Source: Marivita sp003149565 (GTDB taxonomy: Bacteria; Pseudomonadota; Alphaproteobacteria; Rhodobacterales; Rhodobacteraceae). From it: a stretch of DNA of 64,000 nucleotides. The notes beneath the pieces were generated by a model. It was not told where the DNA came from and ran no database searches. It worked only from the letters and a program-made list of their open reading frames with translations. The translations under genes were made by a program, and so were the position numbers. Each line of letters begins with the position of its first letter. Within the stretch, counting starts at the first letter, position 1. The stretch is from NCBI RefSeq assembly GCF_965216415.1, contig NZ_CBDCFU010000002.1; one strand, 5' to 3'. Shown in pieces: positions 33,829 through 43,009 of this stretch.

Positions 33829-34410
33829 ATGCTGCTGCTCATCGACAATTACGACAGTTTTACATACAATCTCGTGCACTATTTGGGCGAGCTCGGCACC
33901 GAGGTGAAGGTGGTGCGCAATGACGCGCTGACGGTGCAGGATGCGATGGGCCTGAACCCGGCAGGTATCCTGTTGTCCCCTGGCCCCTGCGACCCGGATC
34001 AGGCGGGTATCTGCCTGCCCCTGACCCTTGCCGCTGCAGAGACGGGCATGCCGCTGATGGGGGTGTGCCTTGGCCACCAGACTCTAGGGCAGGCCTTTGG
34101 CGGGTCAGTGGTGCGCCATTCCGAGATTGTGCATGGCAAGATGGGTGTGATGCATCACAACAGCAAAGGTGTGTTTGCCGGTCTGCCTTCTCCCTTTGAG
34201 GCAACGCGGTATCACTCGCTGGTGGTGGACAAGGACACGATCCCGGACTGCCTCGAGGTGACCGCGTGGCTGGAGGACGGCACCGTGATGGGGCTGAGCC
34301 ATCGCGACCTGTCCATGCATGGCGTGCAGTTTCACCCCGAGAGCATCGCCTCGGAACATGGGCACGCGCTGCTCAAGAATTTTGTAGACGAATTGAAGGT
34401 GCCCGCATGA
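33829..34410 (+). CDS. trpG: Anthranilate synthase, glutamine amidotransferase subunit
   Basis: Supplies ammonia from glutamine to TrpE in the first step of tryptophan synthesis. The 193-residue product has LLIDNYDSFTYNLVHYLGELG at the start, the nucleophile GVCLGHQT (Cys near 81), and the HPES triad end (GVQFHPESIASEHG). ATG 33829 is the family start; earlier in-frame codons are not. It overlaps trpD by 4 bp. trpE is not within the window (the upstream neighbour is on the other strand). Confidence 0.95.
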   Translation: MLLLIDNYDSFTYNLVHYLGELGTEVKVVRNDALTVQDAMGLNPAGILLSPGPCDPDQAGICLPLTLAAAETGMPLMGVCLGHQTLGQAFGGSVVRHSEIVHGKMGVMHHNSKGVFAGLPSPFEATRYHSLVVDKDTIPDCLEVTAWLEDGTVMGLSHRDLSMHGVQFHPESIASEHGHALLKNFVDELKVPA

Positions 34411-35423
34411 GCGACGCGATGAAGCCCCTGATCTACGCCGCCTCCGAAGGCCCGCTGAGCCGGTCGCAGGCCGAACAGGCTTTCGAGCTGCTGTTCGACG
34501 GAGAGGCAACACAGGCCCAGATGGGCGGCTTGCTGATGGCGCTGCGGGCGCGCGGTGAGGCCGTATCGGAATACGCCGCCGCCGCCGCCGTGATGCGCGC
34601 CAAATGCACCGCCGTCACAGCGCCCGAAGGGGCAATGGACATCGTCGGTACCGGCGGCGACGGCATGGGCACGCTCAATATCTCTACCGCGACCGCCTTT
34701 GTCGTGGCGGGCGCCGGTGTGCCCGTGGCCAAACATGGCAACCGCAACCTGTCGTCGAAATCCGGCGCGGCGGATGCGCTGACCGAGATGGGCATCAATG
34801 TGATGATCGGCCCCGACATTGTGGAACGCGCGATCGCCGAGGCCGGGATCGGCTTCATGATGGCCCCGATGCACCATCCGGCCATGAAACACGTCATGCC
34901 GGTGCGGCAGGAATTGGGATCCAAGACGATCTTCAACATCCTTGGACCGCTCACCAACCCCGCCGGTGTCAAACGGCAATTGACCGGAGCCTTTGCCATC
35001 GACCTGATCTTTCCGATGGCGGAAACGCTGAAGGAATTGGGCTCGGAAAAGGCCTGGCTGGTGCATGGTGGTGACGGGACGGACGAGATCTCGATCTCGG
35101 CCCCCACACAGGTCGCGGTGCTGGAGGACGGCAAGATCCGTGGCCGCGAAGTGCACCCCGAGGATGCCGGCCTGCCAGTTCATCCGTTCCGCGACATTCT
35201 TGGTGGGACACCTGCCGAAAATGCGCAGGCGTTCCGCGACCTGCTGGATGGCGCCAGGAGCGCCTATCGCGATGCGGTTTTGCTGAACGCAGCGGCGGCG
35301 CTGGTGGTGGCGGATAAGGCAGCGGACCTCAAGTCCGGGGTCGAGATGGCCGCCGAGAGCATCGACAGCGGCGCCGCCAAATCGCGGGTCGAAGCTTTGG
35401 CGCGCATCACGCAAGCGGCGTGA
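34407..35423 (+). CDS. trpD: Anthranilate phosphoribosyltransferase
   Basis: Joins anthranilate to PRPP. The 338-residue product has the GTGGDG motif (DIVGTGGDGMGTLNIST), the KHGNRNLSSKSGAADALTEMG loop, and the NILGPLTNPA segment. It starts at ATG 34407, overlapping the trpG stop (ATGA). After it the operon is interrupted by 118 bp with a palindromic repeat and ung, then continues with trpC. Confidence 0.96.
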   Translation: MSDAMKPLIYAASEGPLSRSQAEQAFELLFDGEATQAQMGGLLMALRARGEAVSEYAAAAAVMRAKCTAVTAPEGAMDIVGTGGDGMGTLNISTATAFVVAGAGVPVAKHGNRNLSSKSGAADALTEMGINVMIGPDIVERAIAEAGIGFMMAPMHHPAMKHVMPVRQELGSKTIFNILGPLTNPAGVKRQLTGAFAIDLIFPMAETLKELGSEKAWLVHGGDGTDEISISAPTQVAVLEDGKIRGREVHPEDAGLPVHPFRDILGGTPAENAQAFRDLLDGARSAYRDAVLLNAAAALVVADKAADLKSGVEMAAESIDSGAAKSRVEALARITQAA

Positions 35424-35440
35424 TGTACGTTTGGCGGGTG

Positions 35441-35518
35441 GACGATGCGGCGACGCATCGTCGATTTTCCGCAGACGGAAAATCCTGGGGCGCTGCCCCA
35501 GACCCCGAAGTATTTATG
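35441..35518. repeat. REP-like element with three palindromes between trpD and ung
   Basis: Dyads 35441-35462 (GACGATGCG/CGCATCGTC), 35463-35484 (GATTTTCCG/CGGAAAATC) and 35485-35501 (CTGGGGC/GCCCCAG), then CCCCGAAGTATTT. The last part is the reverse complement of the motif at 10327-10373 (AAATACTTCGGGG and GGGGCAGCGCCCC). Confidence 0.8.
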
Positions 35519-35541
35519 AACCAAAGAAGCAGGGGCATGGC

Positions 35542-36189
35542 ATGTTGACCCCGCCCGATAAGTGGCGGCATTTGCCGTTTTTTTCGGAGAATTTGCCGGG
35601 GATCGCAGCGGCTGTCGCCAAGGAGACCCGTGCTGTTCTGCCGCCCGAGTCTCAGGTGTTTGCGGCGCTTGAAACCTGTTCCCCAGAGGACGTGCGCGTT
35701 GTCATTCTGGGGCAGGATCCCTATCCAACGCCCGGCCATGCTCATGGGCTGGCCTTTTCCGTGTCCCCCAGTGTTCAGCCCCTGCCCCGATCTTTGGGAA
35801 ATATATTCAAGGAGTTGCGCGATGATGTCGGCAGTGCGCCGCCGAATGGCGACCTGCATTTCTGGGCCAGGCAAGGTGTGTTGTTGCTGAACGATGTGCT
35901 GACGGTTCCGGCTGGTGACGCGCGCGGGCATCGGCGGCTGGGGTGGCAGAAACTGGTGCCGCAGGTGCTTGAAGCCCTGTCGGACCGGCCACGCGCCTTT
36001 GTGCTGTGGGGCAACGATGCGCGGGCGCAGGCGCAGCACCTTGCTGGGCATGGGCATCTGGTGCTGGAAAGCGCCCATCCCTCGCCGCTTTCGGCCCGGC
36101 GCGGGTTTTTCGGCTCGCGCCCCTTTTCCACCGTGAACGCGTGGCTTAAAGAACAAGGCCAACAGCCGATCAACTGGACGGACCCATGA
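35542..36189 (+). CDS. ung: Uracil-DNA glycosylase, family 1
   Basis: Removes uracil from DNA. The 215-residue product carries the water-activating loop GQDPYPTPGHAHGLAFS, LLLNDVLTV, and the HPSPLSARRGFFGSRPFS DNA-intercalation loop. ATG 35542 has AGGGG seven bases before. It overlaps trpC by 4 bp, so it is translated together with trpC although unrelated to tryptophan synthesis. Confidence 0.95.
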   Translation: MLTPPDKWRHLPFFSENLPGIAAAVAKETRAVLPPESQVFAALETCSPEDVRVVILGQDPYPTPGHAHGLAFSVSPSVQPLPRSLGNIFKELRDDVGSAPPNGDLHFWARQGVLLLNDVLTVPAGDARGHRRLGWQKLVPQVLEALSDRPRAFVLWGNDARAQAQHLAGHGHLVLESAHPSPLSARRGFFGSRPFSTVNAWLKEQGQQPINWTDP

Positions 36190-36989
36190 GCGCAACCATT
36201 CTCGACAAGATCAAAGCCTACAAGCTGGAGGAAGTGGCCGCCGACAAGGCGCGCGTGCCGCTGTCGGCCGTCGAAGAGGCCGCGCGGGCGGCGGAGCCGG
36301 TGCGTCCCTTCGGTGCCGCGCTGCGCGACGCGCAAAGCACCGGCTACGGCCTGATTGCCGAGGTGAAGAAGGCATCCCCCTCCAAGGGTCTGATCCGGGC
36401 GGATTTCGAACCTGCGAGTTTGGCCAAGGCCTATGAGCATGGCGGCGCGACCTGTCTGTCGGTGTTGACGGACAGGCCGAGCTTTCAGGGAGACAAATCC
36501 TATCTGGTCGCCGCGCGGCAGGCTACATCGCTGCCTGCGTTGCGCAAGGATTTCATGTATGACGTCTATCAGGTGGCCGAGGCGCGCAGCTTGCATGCAG
36601 ACTGCATCCTGATCATCATGGCCAGTGTGTCGGACGCACAGGCGGCAGACCTGGAAGACGCGGCGTTTGCCTGGGGCATGGACGCTTTGATCGAGGTACA
36701 TGACCGCGAGGAACTGGACCGGGCGCTTGAATTGAAGTCGCCTTTAATCGGCATAAACAATCGCAATCTCAATACGTTCGAGACCACTCTTGAGACGACG
36801 CGTGAACTATCGAAACATGTGCCCGCTGACCGCATGCTGATCTCGGAATCGGGTCTCTTTACCCCGGCGGATCTGGCTGACATGGCATCGTGTGGCGCGC
36901 GCAGCTTCCTTATCGGGGAAAGCCTGATGCGGCAGGCGGACGTCACCGAAGCCACCCGCGCCTTGCTGGCCGATCCGGTGGCGGCATGA
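36186..36989 (+). CDS. trpC: Indole-3-glycerol phosphate synthase
   Basis: Closes the indole ring. The 267-residue single-function enzyme has LIAEVKKASPSKGLI (catalytic Lys), LSVLTDRPSFQG, LPALRKDFMYDVYQ, LIGINNRNLNTFETTL and SESGLF. No TrpF domain is fused. Overlaps ung before it and moaC after it by 4 bp each. Confidence 0.96.
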   Translation: MSATILDKIKAYKLEEVAADKARVPLSAVEEAARAAEPVRPFGAALRDAQSTGYGLIAEVKKASPSKGLIRADFEPASLAKAYEHGGATCLSVLTDRPSFQGDKSYLVAARQATSLPALRKDFMYDVYQVAEARSLHADCILIIMASVSDAQAADLEDAAFAWGMDALIEVHDREELDRALELKSPLIGINNRNLNTFETTLETTRELSKHVPADRMLISESGLFTPADLADMASCGARSFLIGESLMRQADVTEATRALLADPVAA

Positions 36990-37462
36990 GCGGGCTTACC
37001 CATTTCGATGCCAAGGGCGATGCCCATATGGTCGATGTGTCGGACAAGGCCGTCACGTCGCGGGTGGCTGTGGCCGAAGGCTATATCCGCATGGCGCAGG
37101 AGACTTTTGACATCATCGCCGAAGGCCGCGCCAAGAAGGGCGATGTGATCGGCGTGGCGCGGCTTGCCGGGATCATGGGGGCGAAAAAGACGCCCGATCT
37201 GATCCCACTCTGCCATCCCCTGCCCGTGACCAAGGTTGCGGTGGAGTTGACGCCTGCGCCCGAATTGCCCGGTCTGAGGATCGAGGCGACGGTCAAGACA
37301 ACCGGGCAGACCGGGGTCGAGATGGAGGCGCTGACGGCGGTGTCGACTGCGGCGCTGACAGTGTATGACATGGCCAAGGCGGTGGACAAGGCGATGGAGA
37401 TCACCGGCATTCGGGTGATGCTCAAGGACGGGGGTAAGTCCGGGCGGTATGAAGCGACATGA
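36986..37462 (+). CDS. moaC: Cyclic pyranopterin monophosphate synthase
   Basis: Acts with MoaA in the first step of molybdenum cofactor synthesis. The 158-residue product has FDAKGDAHMVDVSDKAVTSR, GAKKTPDLIPLCHPLP with the active-site residues, and TGVEMEALTAVSTAALTVYDM. ATG 36986 overlaps the trpC stop. The trpC-moaC-moeA-lexA order is usual in Rhodobacterales. Confidence 0.96.
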   Translation: MSGLTHFDAKGDAHMVDVSDKAVTSRVAVAEGYIRMAQETFDIIAEGRAKKGDVIGVARLAGIMGAKKTPDLIPLCHPLPVTKVAVELTPAPELPGLRIEATVKTTGQTGVEMEALTAVSTAALTVYDMAKAVDKAMEITGIRVMLKDGGKSGRYEAT

Positions 37463-38628
37463 TTTCGGTCGCTGAGGCTCTGGATCAGCTTTTTGCACTG
37501 GCCCCTCCGCTTGGGGTTGAGACGGTGCCGCTCTTGCAGGGGCATCGGCGGGTTCTGGCGCAGGATGTGGCAGCAACGCGCGAACAGCCGCCGTTCGATG
37601 GCGCGGCGATGGATGGCTATGCGGTGACCGAGGTCGCCCCCGGGCTGCGACTCAAGGTGATCGGGGAATCTGCAGCGGGGCATGGATTTTACCAAACGGT
37701 AAAATCCGGAGAGGCGGTGCGGATTTTTACCGGCGCACCCGTGCCGGAGGGTGCAAGAGCGGTTGTGATCCAAGAGGATGTGGTCCGCGATGGCGACTGG
37801 ATCACCATTGGGGACACCCCTGAGGACAATGATCATATTCGTCCTGCCGGTGGTGACTTCAAGATCGGAGATAGCGTGCGCGCGGGGCGCGTTCTGGGCC
37901 CCAATGACATTGCTCTGCTCGCCTCGATGAACATCGCAGAGGTGCCAGTAACACGGCGACCCATCGTTGCATTGATCTCGACCGGGGACGAACTGGTGAT
38001 GCCGGGTGAAGCTCCCGGCCCCGATCAGATCATCGCATCGAACGCGCTGGGGCTTCATGCGCTGATGCGGGATTTGGGAGCGAAGCCGCGGCTGTTGCCA
38101 ATCGCGCGGGACAATGAGGCGTCTTTGCGCACGGCATTTGATCTTGCCAAAGGTGCGGATCTGATCGTGACCATCGGCGGCGCGTCGGTGGGTGATCATG
38201 ATGTGGTTGCCAATCTCGCGCCGCAGTTGGGCTTTGACCAAAGCTTTTACAAAGTCGCCATGCGCCCCGGCAAACCGTTGATGGCCGGGCGGTTCGGTAA
38301 CGCGATGATGATCGGACTGCCAGGCAATCCGGTGTCGGCGATGGTCTGTGGACATGTCTTTGTGGCACCCGTGGTGCGAGCGATGTTGGGTTTGCCCGCG
38401 CAGCCTGCGCCACGCCGGACGGGCATTCTAGCTGAGGCGCTGCCGCAAAACGGGCCGCGCGAACATTACATGCGGGCGCGGATGACCGATGCGGGGCTGA
38501 TTGCCTTCGGATCGCAGGACAGTTCCCTCCTGAGCGTACTGGGTCAGGCCGACGCGCTGATCGTGCGGGCACCAAGGGATGGGCCACGGGACGCCGGTGA
38601 CTCTGTGGAGTATCTGCCTTTGCGCTAA
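37459..38628 (+). CDS. moeA: Molybdopterin molybdenumtransferase
   Basis: Inserts molybdate into adenylylated molybdopterin. The 389-residue product has FDGAAMDGYAV, RIFTGAPVPEGA, GDELV and the MoCF loop (IVTIGGASVGDHDV), then PGKPLMAGRF and GLPGNPVSA. It overlaps moaC by 4 bp. Inside the gene (37684-37707) lies a perfect 10-base-arm dyad, GGATTTTACC/GGTAAAATCC, that looks like the intergenic palindromes but is translated in frame. Confidence 0.95.
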   Translation: MISVAEALDQLFALAPPLGVETVPLLQGHRRVLAQDVAATREQPPFDGAAMDGYAVTEVAPGLRLKVIGESAAGHGFYQTVKSGEAVRIFTGAPVPEGARAVVIQEDVVRDGDWITIGDTPEDNDHIRPAGGDFKIGDSVRAGRVLGPNDIALLASMNIAEVPVTRRPIVALISTGDELVMPGEAPGPDQIIASNALGLHALMRDLGAKPRLLPIARDNEASLRTAFDLAKGADLIVTIGGASVGDHDVVANLAPQLGFDQSFYKVAMRPGKPLMAGRFGNAMMIGLPGNPVSAMVCGHVFVAPVVRAMLGLPAQPAPRRTGILAEALPQNGPREHYMRARMTDAGLIAFGSQDSSLLSVLGQADALIVRAPRDGPRDAGDSVEYLPLR

Positions 38629-38665
38629 TTCGGTCCGATGTTCACTGATTCTTGACACAAAACAG

Positions 38666-38680
38666 GAACAACAGTAGAAC
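38666..38680. promoter_or_regulatory. LexA operator (SOS box)
   Basis: GAAC-AACAGTA-GAAC, the alphaproteobacterial SOS box (GTTC-N7-GTTC on the other strand), 34 bp before the lexA start codon. It predicts autoregulation. Confidence 0.88.
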
Positions 38681-38713
38681 AAACGGCGAGGATCATCCGA
38701 GCGGAGGCAGTTC

Positions 38714-39412
38714 ATGCTGACCAAAAAACAACTCGACCTGCTGGAATTCATCAGCACACGCGTGGCACGCGATGGCGTACCGCCCAGCTTTGACGAAATG
38801 AAAGAGGCGCTGGATCTGCGCTCCAAATCCGGGATTCACCGACTGATCACGGCGCTCGAAGAGCGTGGCTTCATCCGACGTCTGGCGCACCGGGCGCGGG
38901 CGATTGAGATTGTAAAACTGCCTGAAACACTTGCCGCAAAACAGGGCGGGTTCGAACCCAAGGTGATTGACGGTGATCTGCCCGATCTGCCGCCTCCCGC
39001 CAATGCTCAGCCGGTTGAGCGTATCGATGCGATGGAGCTTCCGCTGATGGGCCGGATTGCAGCCGGCGTGCCGATTGAATCGATCAATGACGTGCCGCCC
39101 GCTGTGGCAGTGCCAGGGGCGATGTTGTCAGGTAACGGAAAGCACTATGCGCTTGAGGTTAAGGGCGATTCCATGATCGAGGCCGGGATTAACGACGGCG
39201 ACGTGGTGGTGATCCGTGAGACATCCTCTGCCGACAATGGAGATATCGTTGTGGCGCAGGTCGAGGGATATGAAGCCACGCTCAAGCGTTACAAGCGCAA
39301 GGGCGAAAGCATTATTCTTGAGGCGGCGAACCCGGCCTATGAACCGCGCATCCTGCCGGTTGGGGCGGTGAAGGTCCAGGGTCGGCTGGTTGGTCTTATC
39401 CGCACCTACTGA
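38714..39412 (+). CDS. lexA: LexA repressor
   Basis: SOS repressor that cleaves itself when RecA is active. The 232-residue product has the winged-helix N-terminal domain (MLTKKQLDLLEFI), the Ala117-Gly118 cleavage site in RIAAGVP, the catalytic Ser153 (GDSMIEAGI) and Lys191 (ATLKRYKR). An SOS box lies in its promoter. Its end overlaps the end of comEC on the other strand by 7 bp. Confidence 0.97.
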   Translation: MLTKKQLDLLEFISTRVARDGVPPSFDEMKEALDLRSKSGIHRLITALEERGFIRRLAHRARAIEIVKLPETLAAKQGGFEPKVIDGDLPDLPPPANAQPVERIDAMELPLMGRIAAGVPIESINDVPPAVAVPGAMLSGNGKHYALEVKGDSMIEAGINDGDVVVIRETSSADNGDIVVAQVEGYEATLKRYKRKGESIILEAANPAYEPRILPVGAVKVQGRLVGLIRTY

Positions 39413-41436
39413 GCCTTTCTCAGGCCCGGCTCATTCCAAAGGCGCGCGCCCGACCGGTCGCGCGCCTTTTCTATCTGCCACCCTCCCGTTGGATCGCGGG
39501 TGATGGCGAGACTTCCGGTTCGGGCGAGATATTCCGCGTCCAAGACAGTGCAGGTTTCATCAGTTGGTTTGTCTGGCAGAGCAGCACTTGCGATGATCAG
39601 CCTACGCCCCGAACAGCCCTCATAGCGCGCTGCGTTGCGTTTGCCGTGGATGTGGTGAATCGGCGAGCTGCGCATGTTCCACAGGGACGCGGCCTCGGCC
39701 TGCTTGAGGCCTTGCCCGTCGTTTTCAAGCCACACCCCCGCGATGAAGCCCGCCCCTTTGGCGCGCGACAGGGCGCGGCCGTCCTCGCTCATGACACCAA
39801 CAAGCTGGCCCTGCTCTGCTACAAGGATTTCTGGTCGCTCAGACTGCATCCAGAGGACAATTCCGCAGGCCGCAGGGATCAGACCAAGAGCGCGCACGGG
39901 ACCCTGCCAGAGGATCAGGAAGACCGCACCGAGGGAAAGCAGTGGAAGGACGCTGACCCCGGGGGTCACAACCGGGCGCACCGATCCCGGCCAGACCGCG
40001 ATCACCTGTGCGACGCCGAGGATCCAGTCGAGTCCAAGTCCCATGACAGTTAGGCCGATGGCCTCTAATCCGAATGGCATCAGCAGAACGCCAAGCACCG
40101 CTGCCGGAATGACCAGAACGCCCATGAGCGGTACGGTGAGCAGGTTGGCCAAAAGGCCGAACTGCGCAATCTGGTTGAAATGCGCCATCGCAAAGGGCGC
40201 TGTCGCCGCTCCTGCCACTGCTGACGACAAAAGGACAGAGGCCGCTCCGCGCAATAGGCGGTGTCGCGGCAGATCATGGGCGCTGTCGCGGATCGCGCCG
40301 AATACCGCCACCAGAGCGGTTGTGGCGGCAAACGACATCTGGAAGCCGGGACCGATCAACGCCTCTGGCCGAAGCAGAAGAACAATCAGCGCCGCCAGCG
40401 CCACGGCCCTCAGCGATATCGCTCGGCGGTTCAGCAGAATCGCAACCAGCATCACGGCCACCATGACGAAGGCCCGTTCGGTTGCGACATTGCCGCCCGA
40501 AAGCGCGAGGTACACTGCCGCCACGCCAAGAGCTCCGGCGGCGGCGATCTTTTTGATCGGCCAGCGCTGACCGATTGGGGTCAGCAGCAGGCCCAATCGC
40601 AGCACCCCGAATGCAAAGGCGCTGACGAGCCCCATATGCAGACCCGATATCGCCAGAAGGTGCGCCAGATTGGTGTCACGCAAGTCTTGCAGAACCGGTT
40701 TGGGAATGGCGCTGCGATCTCCGGTGATGATAGCGGTGGCAACGCCTCCGGTATGGCCCGGCAACGCGTCTTGCACTTTTGTCGATATGGCCGTGCGCAT
40801 CTGAAAAAGCCGTTTGTTGCGTCCCGCCTCCTCCAACAACACAAGCGGAACGCGGGTATAGCCGACCGCCCCGAGGCGCAGGAACCATGCGTGGCGCCGG
40901 AAATCGAAGCCGCCGGGTTCTACTGCGCCGCCGGGGGGGCTCAGATGGGCGGTTGTCATGATGGTCTGACCCGGTTTGGGTGGTATGCCCGGATACTTGG
41001 CATGTAATGACAGGCGTACACGGGTTGGCGTTTCGGATAATGGCAGATTCGTCAGCCAGACGCGATCCAGAGTGATCCGCAGAGCGTCTGACGCGGAGCG
41101 GTCAATCGCTATGACCCTGCCGGTCACCGGACCGTAGTAGCGGAAGTCGAGCACTGGCCCAGCCACAAGATGCGCCCGCGTCCCTGCAAGCGCTACTCCG
41201 AGCGCTATCATTGCCACGGCGCAGAGCAGCGGAGCAAAGGCAGATTGGCTTCGCAGATATCCAACAAGCAGCACCGAAGCACATCCGGCCAGTGCAGAGA
41301 GCGCCGAGATTGATGGCTCATTGCGGAGTGCGAAATACAGCCCGATGCCGATGCTGAGAAAAACCGGTACAAAGGGAAACAGCGTACCGCGCTGCGCCAG
41401 AAGCATGTTTGGGATCACATCCCGGACCCGCGCCAT
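39406..41436 (-). CDS. comEC: ComEC/Rec2-family DNA uptake channel
   Basis: A 676-residue inner-membrane protein with about ten hydrophobic segments. It has the DUF4131 N-terminal domain, then the competence core LLAISGLHMGLVSAFAFG, and the C-terminal membrane bundle. The C-terminal beta-lactamase-like domain is short and apparently reduced (about 140 residues, without the HXHXDH metal motif). It takes single-stranded DNA across the membrane in competent cells. Convergent with lexA, divergent from gltX. Confidence 0.9.
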   Translation of the reverse strand: MARVRDVIPNMLLAQRGTLFPFVPVFLSIGIGLYFALRNEPSISALSALAGCASVLLVGYLRSQSAFAPLLCAVAMIALGVALAGTRAHLVAGPVLDFRYYGPVTGRVIAIDRSASDALRITLDRVWLTNLPLSETPTRVRLSLHAKYPGIPPKPGQTIMTTAHLSPPGGAVEPGGFDFRRHAWFLRLGAVGYTRVPLVLLEEAGRNKRLFQMRTAISTKVQDALPGHTGGVATAIITGDRSAIPKPVLQDLRDTNLAHLLAISGLHMGLVSAFAFGVLRLGLLLTPIGQRWPIKKIAAAGALGVAAVYLALSGGNVATERAFVMVAVMLVAILLNRRAISLRAVALAALIVLLLRPEALIGPGFQMSFAATTALVAVFGAIRDSAHDLPRHRLLRGAASVLLSSAVAGAATAPFAMAHFNQIAQFGLLANLLTVPLMGVLVIPAAVLGVLLMPFGLEAIGLTVMGLGLDWILGVAQVIAVWPGSVRPVVTPGVSVLPLLSLGAVFLILWQGPVRALGLIPAACGIVLWMQSERPEILVAEQGQLVGVMSEDGRALSRAKGAGFIAGVWLENDGQGLKQAEAASLWNMRSSPIHHIHGKRNAARYEGCSGRRLIIASAALPDKPTDETCTVLDAEYLARTGSLAITRDPTGGWQIEKARDRSGARLWNEPGLRKAQ

Positions 41437-41505
41437 ACTTGCCCCCGTGGATGGTGCTGGTTAAGAGAGCCTTAACTTACTCCCAATACCGTTATCGAAA
41501 GGTAA

Positions 41506-42927
41506 ATGCGCCCAATGACCGGCCAGATCGTCACCCGTTTCGCCCCCTCGCCCACCGGCTATCTGCACATTGGCGGCGCGCGCACGGCGCTGTTCAACTG
41601 GCTCTACGCGCGTGGTCGCGGCGGGAAGTTCCTGTTGCGGATCGAGGATACCGATCGGGCGCGCTCGACGCCCGAAGCAACCGCCGCGATCCTCAAGGGG
41701 CTTGAGTGGCTGGGCCTTGATCACGATGGCGACGTGGTGAGCCAGGCCGCGGGCGCGGACCGCCATGCCGAAGTCGCGCATGAGCTTTTGGCAAAGGGTG
41801 CGGCCTACAAGTGCTTTTCGACACAGGACGAGATCGAGGCGTTTCGTGAGGCGGCACGCGCAGAGGGAAAATCGACTCTTTTCCAGAGCCCCTGGCGGGA
41901 TGCCGATCCGTCAACGCACCCGGATGCGCCGTTTGTGATCCGGCTCAAGACGCCGATGGACGGTACAACAGTGATCCGCGATCAGGTACAGGGCGACGTC
42001 ACCATCCGCAACGATCAGCTGGATGACATGGTTCTGCTTCGTTCGGACGGCACGCCGGTCTACATGCTGGCGGTGGTTGTCGATGACCATGATATGGGCG
42101 TGACCCATGTGATCCGAGGGGATGACCACCTTAACAATGCCGCGCGTCAGATGGGCATTTACACCGCGATGGGTTGGGACGTGCCGGTCTGGGCGCATAT
42201 TCCGCTGATTCACGGGCCCGACGGCAAGAAGCTGTCCAAACGCCACGGCGCGCTTGGGGTCGAGGAATATCAGGCGATGGGCTATCCAGCGGCAGGCATG
42301 CGCAACTACCTCGCGCGTCTGGGCTGGAGCCATGGAGATGATGAGTTCTTTACAGATGAGCAGGCGAAAGAGTGGTTTGATCTGGGCGGCATTGGCAAAT
42401 CGCCGGCGCGGTTTGATTTCAAAAAGCTTGAGAATCTCAGCGGCCAGCATATCGCTGTGGCCGACGATGCTGCACTGCTGCATGAATTGACCGCATATCT
42501 GCAGGCAGCGGGAGCACCTGCCCTCACGGAAGCGCAAGCGGACGGGATCCTTCGTGCGATGTATTGCCTCAAGGAAAGAGCACGCACATTCCCGGAACTG
42601 ATTGAAAAGGCGCACTTTGTTCTGACCAGCCGCCCTATTGAGCCCGATGAGAAAGCGGCCAAGGCCTTGGATTCGGTATCCCGTGGTATACTGCAATCGT
42701 TGACGCCGCAGTTGCAAAATGCTAGCTGGACGCGCGACGAGCTTGAAGCCGTCACATCCCGAATTGCAGAAGAGCACGGGACGAAATTCGGCAAACTGGC
42801 AGGCCCGATGCGGGCAGCGCTGGCAGGCCGGGCCGTGACGCCGAGTGTGTTCGATATGATGCTGGTTCTGGGGCGCGACGAAACCGTTGCCCGCCTGACA
42901 GAAGCAGCCGCCAACGGAACCGATTGA
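41506..42927 (+). CDS. gltX: Glutamyl-tRNA synthetase
   Basis: Charges tRNA with glutamate. The 473-residue class I enzyme has the HIGH-like HIGG (residues 21-24, in FAPSPTGYLHIGG) and the KMSKS-like KKLSKRHG. Two starts are possible, ATG 41506 and ATG 41515; the AAAGG site is 4 bases before the first and 13 before the second, so I keep the first, but family length fits the second (MTGQIVTRFAPSPTG). It is the only gltX in the window. Confidence 0.95.
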   Translation: MRPMTGQIVTRFAPSPTGYLHIGGARTALFNWLYARGRGGKFLLRIEDTDRARSTPEATAAILKGLEWLGLDHDGDVVSQAAGADRHAEVAHELLAKGAAYKCFSTQDEIEAFREAARAEGKSTLFQSPWRDADPSTHPDAPFVIRLKTPMDGTTVIRDQVQGDVTIRNDQLDDMVLLRSDGTPVYMLAVVVDDHDMGVTHVIRGDDHLNNAARQMGIYTAMGWDVPVWAHIPLIHGPDGKKLSKRHGALGVEEYQAMGYPAAGMRNYLARLGWSHGDDEFFTDEQAKEWFDLGGIGKSPARFDFKKLENLSGQHIAVADDAALLHELTAYLQAAGAPALTEAQADGILRAMYCLKERARTFPELIEKAHFVLTSRPIEPDEKAAKALDSVSRGILQSLTPQLQNASWTRDELEAVTSRIAEEHGTKFGKLAGPMRAALAGRAVTPSVFDMMLVLGRDETVARLTEAAANGTD

Positions 42928-43009
42928 CGCCAACGCGGCATCGGTGCCTAGGTTTGGGATAGCTGGCTCTGGGCGCTTTGTTCAGAGCATTGAGACGAAG
43001 GGACCACGT

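Noticed and set aside
37081..38355. A 424-codon open frame opposite moaC/moeA
   Set aside because: Antisense shadow without family features.
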